Source of the DNA: Mucilaginibacter aurantiaciroseus
Lineage (GTDB): Bacteria; Bacteroidota; Bacteroidia; Sphingobacteriales; Sphingobacteriaceae
DNA: 64,000 nt
Assembly: GCF_024055595.1 (NCBI RefSeq)
Contig: NZ_JAMXOF010000002.1
Coordinates: 124,001 to 188,000, forward strand
Reading direction: 5' to 3'
Within the stretch, counting starts at the first letter, position 1, and the number at the start of each line of letters is the position of its first letter. Positions 43,646-52,408 of the stretch are shown piece after piece. The translations under genes were made by a program, and so were the position numbers. The notes under the pieces were generated by a model. The model saw only the letters and a program-made list of their open reading frames with translations, ran no database searches and was not told the origin of the DNA.

Positions 43646-46531
43646 TTATAACTCGATGAGAAACTCTACCAGGTTTTTATCATGCTCTAAATTGAGCTTT
43701 TTACGCAGGCGGTAGCGCCTAATCTCCACACCACGGAGCGATATGTTTAATAATGATGCCATCTCCTTGCTGTTCATGTTCATGCGCAGGTAGGCACAAA
43801 GCTTTAAATCGTTGGGTACCAGGTCGGGATGGCCTTGTTTAAGTTTCTTAAAAAAGTTTTCGTGCGCTTCGTTAAAACTGTTCTCAAAAACGTTCCAATC
43901 GCGGTCATCACTCATACCTTCTTCAATAACTTTGTGGATCTTTTTAAGCTGATCGTCTGAAAGCTTTTTGCCGCTGCTATCTTTAAAACGGTCTATTTCA
44001 TCGCTTATTTTTTGAAGCAATTCGTTCTTGTACACGATGTTCATGGCCGAGTTAGCCAGCTCGCGGCTTTTGCTTGCAAGGTCGGCCTGTAGCTGTTCGT
44101 TTTTAATAGTTACAATGTGTTGCTCGTTTGCAATGGCCTCGCGCTGTAAAAACTCCTCTTTTTCGCGCTGTAGTTTTTCCTGAATCTGGTGCTGGTGGCG
44201 TTTCAGTTTAAGTAAATAATATTTGCGGATAGCAATGTAAAGCAAAGCGGCCATCAATAAATAAAACGTAATGGCAATTTTGCCGGCGTACCATGGCGGC
44301 AAAACCTCGAAAGTAAAAGTAGTTACACCCGATATGTTTTCGTCGTTAATTTTAGCGCGTACTTTAAAATGGTAAGTGCCCTGGTTAAGGTTAGTAAACT
44401 CTTTTTGGCTTTGCGCGCTCCACTCGCTCCACTGGCGCGAGTACCCTTCCAGGTAATACTGGTACTTAATTTTTGCCTGTTTATAATACGGCAGAGAATA
44501 AGAGATGCGGATGTTGTTTTGATGATAAGGGATGGCTATCTCGTTATCATTACTGTTCATATCTGTTATTACCTGTGTTTTATCGGTAATGTTTTCAACT
44601 TGCCGTATCAGTACATCGGGCAGTTTAAAATTGGGCTGCCGCGATGTGTTTTTATTATTAACAATAACAAAACCATCGTCTACACTTATGAGGTAGATCT
44701 GGTTGTTGATCATACTGATGTTCTCATAATTCTGCACCATTTGGCCATTAAGACTGCTAAAACGGTTCGAGTCGATAGTAAGTTTGCCCGGCACTGATAG
44801 GTCTGCCAGGGCAACCCGCCCATGGTTTATAAACCAGTACTTTTTACCGATAGCGGCTATTACCTTATTTGACGATGAAAAGGTTTTAAGCGCTTTATTA
44901 AGCTGCTGGTATTTGTAAAACCTGTCGGTAATGTCATCATACACATAAAAGCCAGAGTCCGACGCAAAAATGATACGGTTATCGAGGTTAAAAACACCCA
45001 CATTATAACTATCGGGAAGGCCCGAGTTTTTGTCGTAATATTTTTGCGACGCTACCTTTTTATTGTCGGCAGTCAGGATTATTTTATAGATGCCTTTGTA
45101 GGCATGGCTCACCCAGATCTGGCCTTTGTTATCCTGCTCCACATACCGCGATGGTTCGGTAAAGCCATCAATTTTATGATCAAAAGCCCAATTACCGGCG
45201 GCATCTTTACGGTAAATAACCAAGCCGTTATAAATACCCTGGATCAGTTGGCCCGTATTAAATTTTTTGATGGTCCACCCACCGCTTAGGGGGTTTATTT
45301 TTGTTAGGGTATTGCCGTTTACCTGAAACGTGCCATCGTTGTGGCCGCAAAGTAGTTTACCATCTTGCAACGATAGCTCCCAAACCTGCCCCTGCGAACC
45401 GGGGATAAGTTGAAAATTAAACGACTGAAAAAGGCGCTTGTTACCCGGGATTATCCAATCGCTATAGTATAAGCCCTGGTTAGTGCCCAGGTAAATTTTA
45501 TTATTAAAAATAATGCTGGAGTATACCGTACCGAAGCGCCCGGTTTTGTCAAAGTAAAAGTAAAGGGGGGAGTTTACCTCGATCCTGTCGATGCCATTAT
45601 CCAGCCCTGCCCAAAGGTTTTGTTCGGTATCGGTATATAGGCTTAATACGGTGTTGTTTTGTAACCCGCTTGATTTGTTAATGTGCTGCACCACGTTACC
45701 CGCGGTATCAATTATGACAATGCCATTTAAGATAGTGCCGTAAGCAAAGTACTTACCTGGTATTACGGCGCCGTTGTTTAGCTGATAATTTTTTAGGAAA
45801 TCGTTCGCCTGGTTTTGCCATGGTTGTATGGTGGCACCATCGTACAAAAACAAACCGTTTTTAGCGGTACCAATGAGGTATTTGTTGTTGGAGAATGGCA
45901 GGATTGACAGCACGCGGCTGCCTAAAATATTGCTGCCTGCTACGTATATTAGTTTGTTGTTTTTAAGTTCGAACAGGCCTGTATCAACCTGTTCAACAAA
46001 ATAGCGGCTGCCGGTTTTGAAAAGGAATAGAAATGGTATAGGCGCCTTTATAACGTTTATTTTACCGTTGGCATAAATATAGATAGAGCCAAAGGACTGA
46101 AAAATAACCCTATCCTTATCTACATAGATCTTCCAGGTTTCTTCTTTTACGGGTTGGTATTTTTTGGGGACAAGGTGTGTAAGCGAATTATATTTAAGAA
46201 AGCCTTTTTTATTGTTTTCCCAATAGCCAAATTCACCAAAACCGCCAGAGTAGATCTTTCCTTTTCCATCAGCCGCTACAGAGCGGACGATAAGGCCATT
46301 GGGCATCCGGTTTAGCTGCCAGTATTTACCATCGAACGATAGCAGGCCTTCGTCGTTACCAAAGTACATAATGCCGTGCTCATCGCACGTTACCGACCAG
46401 TTTTGATTGCCCGACTGGTACTGTGCCTTAGTGTAATTTTGTACGTAAGGTACACCAATGCTTTTTATATCAGCAGCTTGCACGCAAATATTTACAAGGA
46501 CGAAAAAAGCAAACAGGAGGTGTTTCCGCAT
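43646..46531 (-). CDS. Propeller/Y_Y_Y sensor fused to LuxR-type HTH (PUL regulator)
   Basis: 961 residues. A signal peptide is followed by a periplasmic two-blade beta-propeller array (about 25-680; repeats such as YIGTGAKNGLFLYDG-like ends and LYTDTEQNLWAGLDNGIDRI), a Y_Y_Y domain (about 690-760, YYLEGYSRQWSEWSAQ), a TM helix (IAITFYLLMAALLYIAIRKYY), a coiled coil, and a C-terminal helix-turn-helix (KEMASLLNISLRGVEIRRYRLRKKL). There is no histidine-kinase or receiver domain, so this is a one-component membrane-bound regulator, unlike HTCS. It precedes susC on the same strand and probably senses glucan oligosaccharides to switch on the locus. Confidence 0.88.
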   Translation of the reverse strand: MRKHLLFAFFVLVNICVQAADIKSIGVPYVQNYTKAQYQSGNQNWSVTCDEHGIMYFGNDEGLLSFDGKYWQLNRMPNGLIVRSVAADGKGKIYSGGFGEFGYWENNKKGFLKYNSLTHLVPKKYQPVKEETWKIYVDKDRVIFQSFGSIYIYANGKINVIKAPIPFLFLFKTGSRYFVEQVDTGLFELKNNKLIYVAGSNILGSRVLSILPFSNNKYLIGTAKNGLFLYDGATIQPWQNQANDFLKNYQLNNGAVIPGKYFAYGTILNGIVIIDTAGNVVQHINKSSGLQNNTVLSLYTDTEQNLWAGLDNGIDRIEVNSPLYFYFDKTGRFGTVYSSIIFNNKIYLGTNQGLYYSDWIIPGNKRLFQSFNFQLIPGSQGQVWELSLQDGKLLCGHNDGTFQVNGNTLTKINPLSGGWTIKKFNTGQLIQGIYNGLVIYRKDAAGNWAFDHKIDGFTEPSRYVEQDNKGQIWVSHAYKGIYKIILTADNKKVASQKYYDKNSGLPDSYNVGVFNLDNRIIFASDSGFYVYDDITDRFYKYQQLNKALKTFSSSNKVIAAIGKKYWFINHGRVALADLSVPGKLTIDSNRFSSLNGQMVQNYENISMINNQIYLISVDDGFVIVNNKNTSRQPNFKLPDVLIRQVENITDKTQVITDMNSNDNEIAIPYHQNNIRISYSLPYYKQAKIKYQYYLEGYSRQWSEWSAQSQKEFTNLNQGTYHFKVRAKINDENISGVTTFTFEVLPPWYAGKIAITFYLLMAALLYIAIRKYYLLKLKRHQHQIQEKLQREKEEFLQREAIANEQHIVTIKNEQLQADLASKSRELANSAMNIVYKNELLQKISDEIDRFKDSSGKKLSDDQLKKIHKVIEEGMSDDRDWNVFENSFNEAHENFFKKLKQGHPDLVPNDLKLCAYLRMNMNSKEMASLLNISLRGVEIRRYRLRKKLNLEHDKNLVEFLIEL

Positions 46532-46544
46532 AAATGTATCGGCA

Positions 46545-46552
46545 CAAAGTTA
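46545..46552 (-). promoter_or_regulatory. Candidate -7 box for the PUL regulator gene
   Basis: The minus strand reads TAACTTTG, fitting TAnnTTTG, 13 nt upstream of the ATG. No good -33 match. Confidence 0.4.
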
Positions 46553-46599
46553 ATATGTCAAAAATACAATTTGACTTTGAATAAATGGTAGGGGAGATT

Positions 46600-46780
46600 T
46601 TGGCTAAAGCCAACACGCTGTTTTTGCTACCCGTTGGTTAAAGCCGACAGCAATGATAGGCTGCAAAGGTTAAGCGCGTTGGTGATTTTAGTGTTAAACG
46701 AAGTGCTGAGTTATCAAATATTAATATCATTGCCCCCATTTATGGGGCGGATGAATTGATATACATTTCCGGCTTTAGCC
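46600..46780. repeat. Composite palindromic element, copy B (inverted, 68-nt core)
   Basis: Reading the minus strand: GGCTAAAGCC (46771-46780), ATCCGCCCCATAAATG (46737-46752), GGCAATGAT (46726-46734), 68-nt core, ATCATTGC (46650-46657), GTCGGCTTTAACCAAC (46633-46648), TTGGCTTTAGCCAA (46600-46613). Same order and spacing as copy A at 22848-23041, while the core differs. It lies between trhO and the regulator gene. Confidence 0.75.
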
Positions 46781-46787
46781 GAAATTA

Positions 46788-47747
46788 TTAGCCTGCGAAC
46801 TGCACAGCGCCTTTTTTAGCTGTATTTACCGGCTGGGGCACTTTTACATAGTAACCTGTGCCATCGTAAATACGCTTGCGCGGGTGCGATTGACATTCGG
46901 CGCTGCAGCATCCATCCATTGCGGTGCCGCAATCATCACACTGCGTAAAGTGTTCATTACACTCGGGGTTGGCACAGTTGATCATTTTTGGCGTGGTTTT
47001 GCCACAGTTACGGCAGGTGGATATCACAACCGGGTTTACGCTATTTACATCAACAGAAAGGCGGCTGTCGAACACGTAGCATTTGCCCTCAAAATCTTCG
47101 CCGCCGGTTTCTTTACCGTATTTGATAATACCGCCGTGTAGCTGGTAAACATCGCTAAACCCTTCGTGCAACAGCAGGGCCGATGCTTTTTCGCACTTGA
47201 TGCCGCCGGTGCAGTAGGTCAATATCTTTTTATCCTTGTATTTGGCAAGCTCGTTGATCATCGCCGGGAAATCGCGGAAGTTTTCGATATCCAGCGTTAC
47301 CGCATTTTTAAATTTTCCAAGAGAGTGTTCGTAGTTCGAGCGTACATCAAGTATCACCACGTCGTCGCGGTCTTTCATCGCCAAAAAATCTTTTGGCTCT
47401 AAATGTTTACCGGTTTGTAGCTGCGGGTTGATCATGTTTGGATCGCGCAGGCCGGAGTGTACTATTTCTGATTTATATCGGCAGTGCATTTTTACGAACG
47501 AAGGTTCATCTACCACATCCACCTTAAAATCGATCCCGGCGAAACGCGCATCGGCGTGCAGGGTATCCATGTAGGTTTTACAAGCCTCTTCGGTGCCGGA
47601 TACGGTACCGTTAAGGCCTTCGTCGGCCACAATAATGCGCCCGGTTAACCCAAGAGCGGTACAAAATTTTAAATGATCGGCCGCAAATTGCTCGCCATCA
47701 GCTATTGTTGAATAACAATAGTAAAGTAGTGTGTTGTATTTTATCAT
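46788..47747 (-). CDS. trhO: tRNA uridine(34) hydroxylase (rhodanese-type TrhO)
   Basis: 319 residues from the ATG at 47747 (MIKYNTLLYYCYSTI); a 29-residue in-frame extension upstream lacks family sequence and was rejected. The N-terminal acylphosphatase-like domain contains LTGRIIVADEGLNGTVSG, the middle holds MHCRYKSEIVHSGLRDP, and a rhodanese domain carries the active-site Cys in TYCTGGIKCEKA (about 178). A C-terminal Cys-rich tail (STCRNCGKTTPKMINCANPE, CDDCGTAMDGCC) looks like zinc knuckles. It hydroxylates U34 of tRNA using oxygen, formerly called YceA/YbfQ. Confidence 0.93.
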   Translation of the reverse strand: MIKYNTLLYYCYSTIADGEQFAADHLKFCTALGLTGRIIVADEGLNGTVSGTEEACKTYMDTLHADARFAGIDFKVDVVDEPSFVKMHCRYKSEIVHSGLRDPNMINPQLQTGKHLEPKDFLAMKDRDDVVILDVRSNYEHSLGKFKNAVTLDIENFRDFPAMINELAKYKDKKILTYCTGGIKCEKASALLLHEGFSDVYQLHGGIIKYGKETGGEDFEGKCYVFDSRLSVDVNSVNPVVISTCRNCGKTTPKMINCANPECNEHFTQCDDCGTAMDGCCSAECQSHPRKRIYDGTGYYVKVPQPVNTAKKGAVQFAG

Positions 47748-47884
47748 AACCACATTGATGCCGCTGCAAACGGTGTTAAATGAGGTGCAAAGATAATGTT
47801 TTTTAAGAAAGTCGGAAAGACCGAAAGTCGGCAAGTTCGAAAGGTGCTCATGTCTTCCGGACTTGCTTACTTGCGGACTTTGCG

Positions 47885-50365
47885 TTAGCGTAGGCCGTAA
47901 AATATCCTGAAGCCCTGGATGTATTTTTTGTTCCCCGCGTATGAGATACCGTAATCTACCCTAAAGATAAGGCGTTGTACACCTACATAAAACTCTTTGT
48001 AGTTAGGGTTGCCCTTGGTGGTTAAATAGTTGGCGCCAATTATTTCTTCCAGCTTTAATTTCCTGATCAAAGGTATTTTGTTGAGCAACGATCCGGCAAA
48101 GTTGTGTTGGTAGTGTGCTTCGAAGAACGCGCCATTTGTACTGTAGGTATAAAACGGCAGGAAGTGGAAGCTACCGATGTAGGTAGGGTCGAACGTGGTA
48201 CCCTGGTTACCTAAGTAATGGTAATAATCCATATAATACAGGTTGTTGTTCCTGAAGAAATCGCCACCTGTTAATTTAAAAGAGGAGAAACCCGACAATC
48301 CTACACGGATGTTGGACTGCGCGATATCAACCGATGCAAAATCATAATCAACATCAGACCCAAAAGCGCTTTTTATACCCTTACGATAGTTAACAGTTAG
48401 CGTAGGATACCTCGACGGGATATTGAATTTACCGGTTGGCCTGGTAATATATTGCTGATCGAATGTAAAGGCTACTGATGTATTAAATGTTAATGCCTGG
48501 TTTTGCGGGAACAAGAATGAGCGGTCTTCTGGAGGTGTACCTGCAGGTGCCAGTGGATTGTTAGAGGTAAATTCTTTATTTTTTACATTTACTAAGTGCC
48601 CAAAGGCATTGTTATACATTTGGGTACGGCTGGCGTATTGCAATGCCGCCGACCATAAAATACCATTCCTTAATTCGCGCTGGAAGCCAAAGCCCCCGTA
48701 TTGCGAACGGTAATATTTTACATAGTTATTCTCGTACAGTATGGTGCTTAGTGTGTTAAAATATAGCGAGCGTGTACCTACGTTGTTCAAATCGAGCACA
48801 TCGCTGCCAAAATCAACAAAAAACTTTTGGTTATGAAACGGATCGTTAAGGTACTCTGCATGCACATTGGCACTGAATAATTTATTACCGAAACCATAGC
48901 GCACGGCAGGGGTGACGCTGTACGAGTGCAGGTCATCTATTTTATGGGAGTAACGCACTTTGGCATTTATACCAAATCCTTCAACTGTGTTGTAATAAAA
49001 CGTTTGCAGGAACGGGAAAATGTACAGTGAATCGCGCTCGCTGCGGTTGCTTGCGCTGTAACCAAATATGGTATAAGTAAAGTAGTTGATGTTGTTTTTA
49101 GTATGCTGCAGGCTATCCAGGTAAGCATCCGTTTTTTTGTAGGCGGCAATGCTATCCTTTTTTTGATAATTGCGGGTTTCCTGTTTGGTTAAAGGTAATG
49201 GGCGCGTTGCGTTCCAATATCCCGGGGTTTTAAGATTGGCCGCGGTATCTATTTTTAATACTTCGCCATTAAAATAACCTTTGGGGAAGGTTGGGTTTAA
49301 TTTATAGTTGTTGTAGATCCCCTGGTAATATCCGCCAAATTTAAACCCAAGTACCGTTCCCCTAAAATTAACCTGTACCGCTGCCGGCATCCAAACGCTA
49401 TCGGTTATAGGGATGTATTGCTGGCTTATTTTTAAGGTGTCAACAAGATTTAAGCTTGCCCTTTTGTTGGTAAGCATCAGGTCTACACTGTAAATCCGCC
49501 AATCACCCTCTACAATGTACATGTTACCCTGAAAGTACTGGCCATTCTCGCGCTTGGGTATTACCTCAATTTTATCAACTGTAAGGCCGTTTTGTATGGT
49601 GCTGCCAGCCAGTTTATAATTGTAATATTTAGCCGCGTTTGTACCTATGGGTGAAAGGTAAGCACGGGTGCTTAACCCGTTTATTTTAAATACATCGTTA
49701 TAAAAATTCACCTGCAGGTCTGATGCCTTGCTGTAATCGAACGCGGTATTGATACCCGATTGCTTTGAAGCAATGGTAACCTCGCGCATTTTGTTAGGGT
49801 TTGCAAAGTTAAGGCTTGCTAGGATCTCGGTTTGGTAAAGGATGCCACGGCCGTTAGAATCCAGATCGAGTGCCTGTATCACCGCTTTACTGGTTAATGC
49901 CTTTGGCGAGCTTAAAAGCTTTTGAACCCCTTTTACATAAACCGCGCACGAGTAACTTTTTACTTCATTTAAATGCTGCTGGCGTTTGGCAATAACCCGG
50001 CTCATGATGGTATCGCCGGGGTCAAGGTTTTGTTTCCACTTGTCAGATACCTGGCTAAATTTGAAAGCCTCGTTGGTTAGCTGCATATCATGTGGAACGG
50101 GCTGGTCGGCTATGGTTATCTTTTCTACCTGTTCTGCATAACCTGTAGCGCGGTAAATAACGTTATATGTGCCGGGGCTTAGTTTTAGCTGATAGCGGCC
50201 TTCCTCGTTAGCGGTGGTGACATAACTGGTATTGCGGATGTATACCGATGCGAACGGCACCATCTCGTTTTTTTGGCCTGTTATATGGCCCGATAATACG
50301 TATTGCTGTGCCGATGCGGTAAATGCAGTGAGTATAAATATAATAAAGGGTAAGTATCTTCTCAT
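47885..50365 (-). CDS. DUF5686 protein with carboxypeptidase-like regulatory domain
   Basis: 826 residues. Signal peptide (ends ASAQ), then a beta-sandwich CarboxypepD_reg-like domain (about 20-105, LSGHITGQKNEMVPFASVYI), then a long DUF5686 region that ends in beta-barrel-like strands (YHYLGNQGTTFDPTYIGSFH, VGVQRLIFRVDYGISYA) with a C-terminal FRIFYGLR. It is probably an outer-membrane protein related in shape to TonB-dependent receptors but without a plug. Function in Bacteroidota is unknown. Its promoter region is shared divergently with kbl. Confidence 0.9.
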   Translation of the reverse strand: MRRYLPFIIFILTAFTASAQQYVLSGHITGQKNEMVPFASVYIRNTSYVTTANEEGRYQLKLSPGTYNVIYRATGYAEQVEKITIADQPVPHDMQLTNEAFKFSQVSDKWKQNLDPGDTIMSRVIAKRQQHLNEVKSYSCAVYVKGVQKLLSSPKALTSKAVIQALDLDSNGRGILYQTEILASLNFANPNKMREVTIASKQSGINTAFDYSKASDLQVNFYNDVFKINGLSTRAYLSPIGTNAAKYYNYKLAGSTIQNGLTVDKIEVIPKRENGQYFQGNMYIVEGDWRIYSVDLMLTNKRASLNLVDTLKISQQYIPITDSVWMPAAVQVNFRGTVLGFKFGGYYQGIYNNYKLNPTFPKGYFNGEVLKIDTAANLKTPGYWNATRPLPLTKQETRNYQKKDSIAAYKKTDAYLDSLQHTKNNINYFTYTIFGYSASNRSERDSLYIFPFLQTFYYNTVEGFGINAKVRYSHKIDDLHSYSVTPAVRYGFGNKLFSANVHAEYLNDPFHNQKFFVDFGSDVLDLNNVGTRSLYFNTLSTILYENNYVKYYRSQYGGFGFQRELRNGILWSAALQYASRTQMYNNAFGHLVNVKNKEFTSNNPLAPAGTPPEDRSFLFPQNQALTFNTSVAFTFDQQYITRPTGKFNIPSRYPTLTVNYRKGIKSAFGSDVDYDFASVDIAQSNIRVGLSGFSSFKLTGGDFFRNNNLYYMDYYHYLGNQGTTFDPTYIGSFHFLPFYTYSTNGAFFEAHYQHNFAGSLLNKIPLIRKLKLEEIIGANYLTTKGNPNYKEFYVGVQRLIFRVDYGISYAGNKKYIQGFRIFYGLR

Positions 50366-50496
50366 AGGGTGTTTTACGGTAAATACTAATAGTGGCTAAA
50401 ATGTTTTTGCGTGTACGTAATTTACATTAAATGTTTTGTATAACCCGTTCAATTGCTTGTTAATGTTTAATTTTGCGGCTTTAACATCTCATTATT

Positions 50497-51687
50497 ATGT
50501 ACAATACATTGCAACCGGTTTTACAGCAGGAACTTGTCGATATTGAAAGCGCCGGCCTATACAAACGCGAAAGAATTATCACCTCGCCACAGGGCGCAGA
50601 TATTACCGTGCAGGGCGGGCAGGAAGTAATAAACTTTTGTGCCAATAATTACCTGGGCTTATCGGGAAACGGTAAAGTGATTGAGGCTGCCAAAAATGCG
50701 ATGGATACCCATGGTTACGGCTTATCGTCGGTACGTTTTATTTGCGGTACGCAGGATATACATAAAACACTTGAACAAAAAATAACTGCCTTTTTAGGTA
50801 CAGAAGATACCATACTATATGCGGCCGCTTTTGATGCGAATGGTGGTGTTTTTGAGCCGTTGTTTAACGATCAGGATGCTATTATTTCTGATGAATTGAA
50901 CCACGCCTCGATCATAGACGGTGTGCGCCTTTGTAAGGCGCAACGCAAGCGTTACAAACATGATGATATGGCCGACCTGGAAGAGCAGCTGAAAGCCACT
51001 CAGGATCTTCGCCACCGTATCATTGTTACCGATGGGGCGTTCTCTATGGATGGTACCATCGCGCAGCTTGATAAAATTTGCGCTCTTGCCGAAAAGTACA
51101 ATGCCTTGGTAATGATTGATGAAAGCCATTGCAGCGGCTTTATGGGCAAAACCGGCCGCGGTACGCACGAGCATCATAATGTAATGGGTAAGATAGATAT
51201 CATTACCGGTACGTTAGGTAAAGCTTTGGGTGGTGCATCGGGCGGATTTACATCTGGCCGTAAAGAGATTATTGACATGCTTCGCCAGCGCTCGCGTCCT
51301 TACCTGTTCAGCAATACATTAGCCCCTGCTATTACAGGCGCGTCTATTGCTGTACTGGATATGCTAAGCGAAACCACCAACCTTCGCGATAAACTGGAAA
51401 GCAATACCCAATACTTCCGCGAGAAGATGACTGCTGCGGGTTTTGATATAAAAGCAGGCGTGCACCCAATTGTACCTGTTATGCTTTACGAAGCCAAGCT
51501 GGCGCAGGAGTTTGCAGCTAAGATGCTGGAAGAAGGCATTTATGTTATTGGCTTCTATTACCCGGTTGTTCCACAGGGCAAAGCACGTATCCGTGTACAG
51601 ATCTCGGCCGCGCATGATGTAGCACATTTAGATAAAGCTATAGCCGCATTTACTAAGGTAGGTAAGGCTTTAGGGGTGATTAAATAG
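50497..51687 (+). CDS. kbl: Glycine C-acetyltransferase (2-amino-3-ketobutyrate CoA ligase)
   Basis: 396-residue PLP enzyme of the alpha-oxoamine synthase family, cleaving 2-amino-3-ketobutyrate with CoA to glycine and acetyl-CoA in threonine breakdown. Seen: [41 protein letters not shown], the cofactor-binding [12 protein letters not shown] and the Lys Schiff-base motif [14 protein letters not shown] (about 241). The N-terminus [20 protein letters not shown] is that of KBL rather than of serine palmitoyltransferase or AONS. It is followed directly by the operator of the toxin-antitoxin pair. Confidence 0.95.
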   Translation: MYNTLQPVLQQELVDIESAGLYKRERIITSPQGADITVQGGQEVINFCANNYLGLSGNGKVIEAAKNAMDTHGYGLSSVRFICGTQDIHKTLEQKITAFLGTEDTILYAAAFDANGGVFEPLFNDQDAIISDELNHASIIDGVRLCKAQRKRYKHDDMADLEEQLKATQDLRHRIIVTDGAFSMDGTIAQLDKICALAEKYNALVMIDESHCSGFMGKTGRGTHEHHNVMGKIDIITGTLGKALGGASGGFTSGRKEIIDMLRQRSRPYLFSNTLAPAITGASIAVLDMLSETTNLRDKLESNTQYFREKMTAAGFDIKAGVHPIVPVMLYEAKLAQEFAAKMLEEGIYVIGFYYPVVPQGKARIRVQISAAHDVAHLDKAIAAFTKVGKALGVIK

Positions 51688-51688
51688 T

Positions 51689-51724
51689 TACGTATAAATT
51701 TTTATATTTGTACGTATAAATTTA
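51689..51724 (+). promoter_or_regulatory. Direct-repeat operator and promoter of the toxin-antitoxin pair
   Basis: TACGTATAAATTT occurs at 51689 and again at 51711 (22-nt step, two helical turns). Between them TATATTTG (51703-51710) matches the -7 box. The antitoxin ATG is at 51730. The layout fits autorepression by the antitoxin. Confidence 0.65.
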
Positions 51725-51729
51725 TTGAT

Positions 51730-52002
51730 ATGGCAACTGCGAAATTAACATTGAGTATGGACAGGGACACTATACAAATTGCGAAGGAAGTTGCAGCCGA
51801 AAGCAATATGAGTGTTTCTAAGTTTATTAAAACCCTTGTTATAGAACTTGATAAGAAGCGGAAAAAGAAAAAGGCTGATATGTCACAATTAGCTGATTTT
51901 CCGGAATGGATGCAACAACTAATTGTAGCGAGAGAGCCTACACCTGATTTCGATCATAAGGCATTATATCATAAGCATCTGGATGAAAAGTATGGCTTAT
52001 AA
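51730..52002 (+). CDS. DUF6364-like antitoxin (VapB-type)
   Basis: 90 residues: KLTLSMDRDTIQIAKEVAAE and SMSVSKFIKTLVIELDKK-type text form a ribbon-helix-helix DNA-binding domain (about 1-45). A basic linker KKRKKKKAD and an acidic/aromatic tail ending DEKYGL follow, which would wrap the toxin. This matches DUF6364 antitoxins of PIN toxins. It overlaps the toxin gene by 11-20 nt. The direct-repeat operator upstream suggests autoregulation. Confidence 0.85.
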   Translation: MATAKLTLSMDRDTIQIAKEVAAESNMSVSKFIKTLVIELDKKRKKKKADMSQLADFPEWMQQLIVAREPTPDFDHKALYHKHLDEKYGL

Positions 52003-52408
52003 AAATTTATTTATTAACTCCGATGTGTTATTAGATACAATTTTAATCAGGCAGCCTCATTTTAACACCAGTGCAGAGGTAGTAAACTTAGCTGATGGCA
52101 GTATTTATAAATTAAGCGCTTCCACCCATAGTTTATTGAATATCCATGATGCAACTAAACGAGTATTAAACGAGAAACTTGCCAGGCAAGCAGTTTCAGT
52201 ATTAACAAATAGGTTTACTATTATTAAAGAAGATGTTGATTTAATTAAAGCTGCTGTCGCTTCGGCTTTCTCTAATTTTGAAGATGCCGTGCAATACTAC
52301 GCTGCAATTAGTGGAGGATGCGACGTTATAATCACACGTAATATAAAAGACTACAAACAAGCTACAATTCCGGTATTGACTGCCGAACAATTTTTAAGAA
52401 CGTTATAA
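51992..52408 (+). CDS. PIN-domain ribonuclease toxin (VapC-like)
   Basis: About 138 residues. Starting at 51992 gives MAYKNLFINSDVLLDTIL; an ATG nine bases earlier is also possible. Acidic metal-binding residues of the PIN fold are visible: Asp in NSDVLLD (11/15), Asp in NFEDAVQYYAA (98) and Asp in ITRNIKDYK (120). Thus it is probably an active RNase that cleaves tRNA or rRNA when the antitoxin is degraded. The start overlaps the antitoxin and the stop overlaps the pheS start by one base (TAATG), so its translation may be coupled to pheS. Confidence 0.85.
   Translation: MAYKNLFINSDVLLDTILIRQPHFNTSAEVVNLADGSIYKLSASTHSLLNIHDATKRVLNEKLARQAVSVLTNRFTIIKEDVDLIKAAVASAFSNFEDAVQYYAAISGGCDVIITRNIKDYKQATIPVLTAEQFLRTL

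Noticed and set aside
46788..47834. 29-residue N-terminal extension of TrhO
   Set aside because: The extension (MPTFGLSDFLKKHY...) has no similarity to the family, while MIKYNTLLYY is the usual start.
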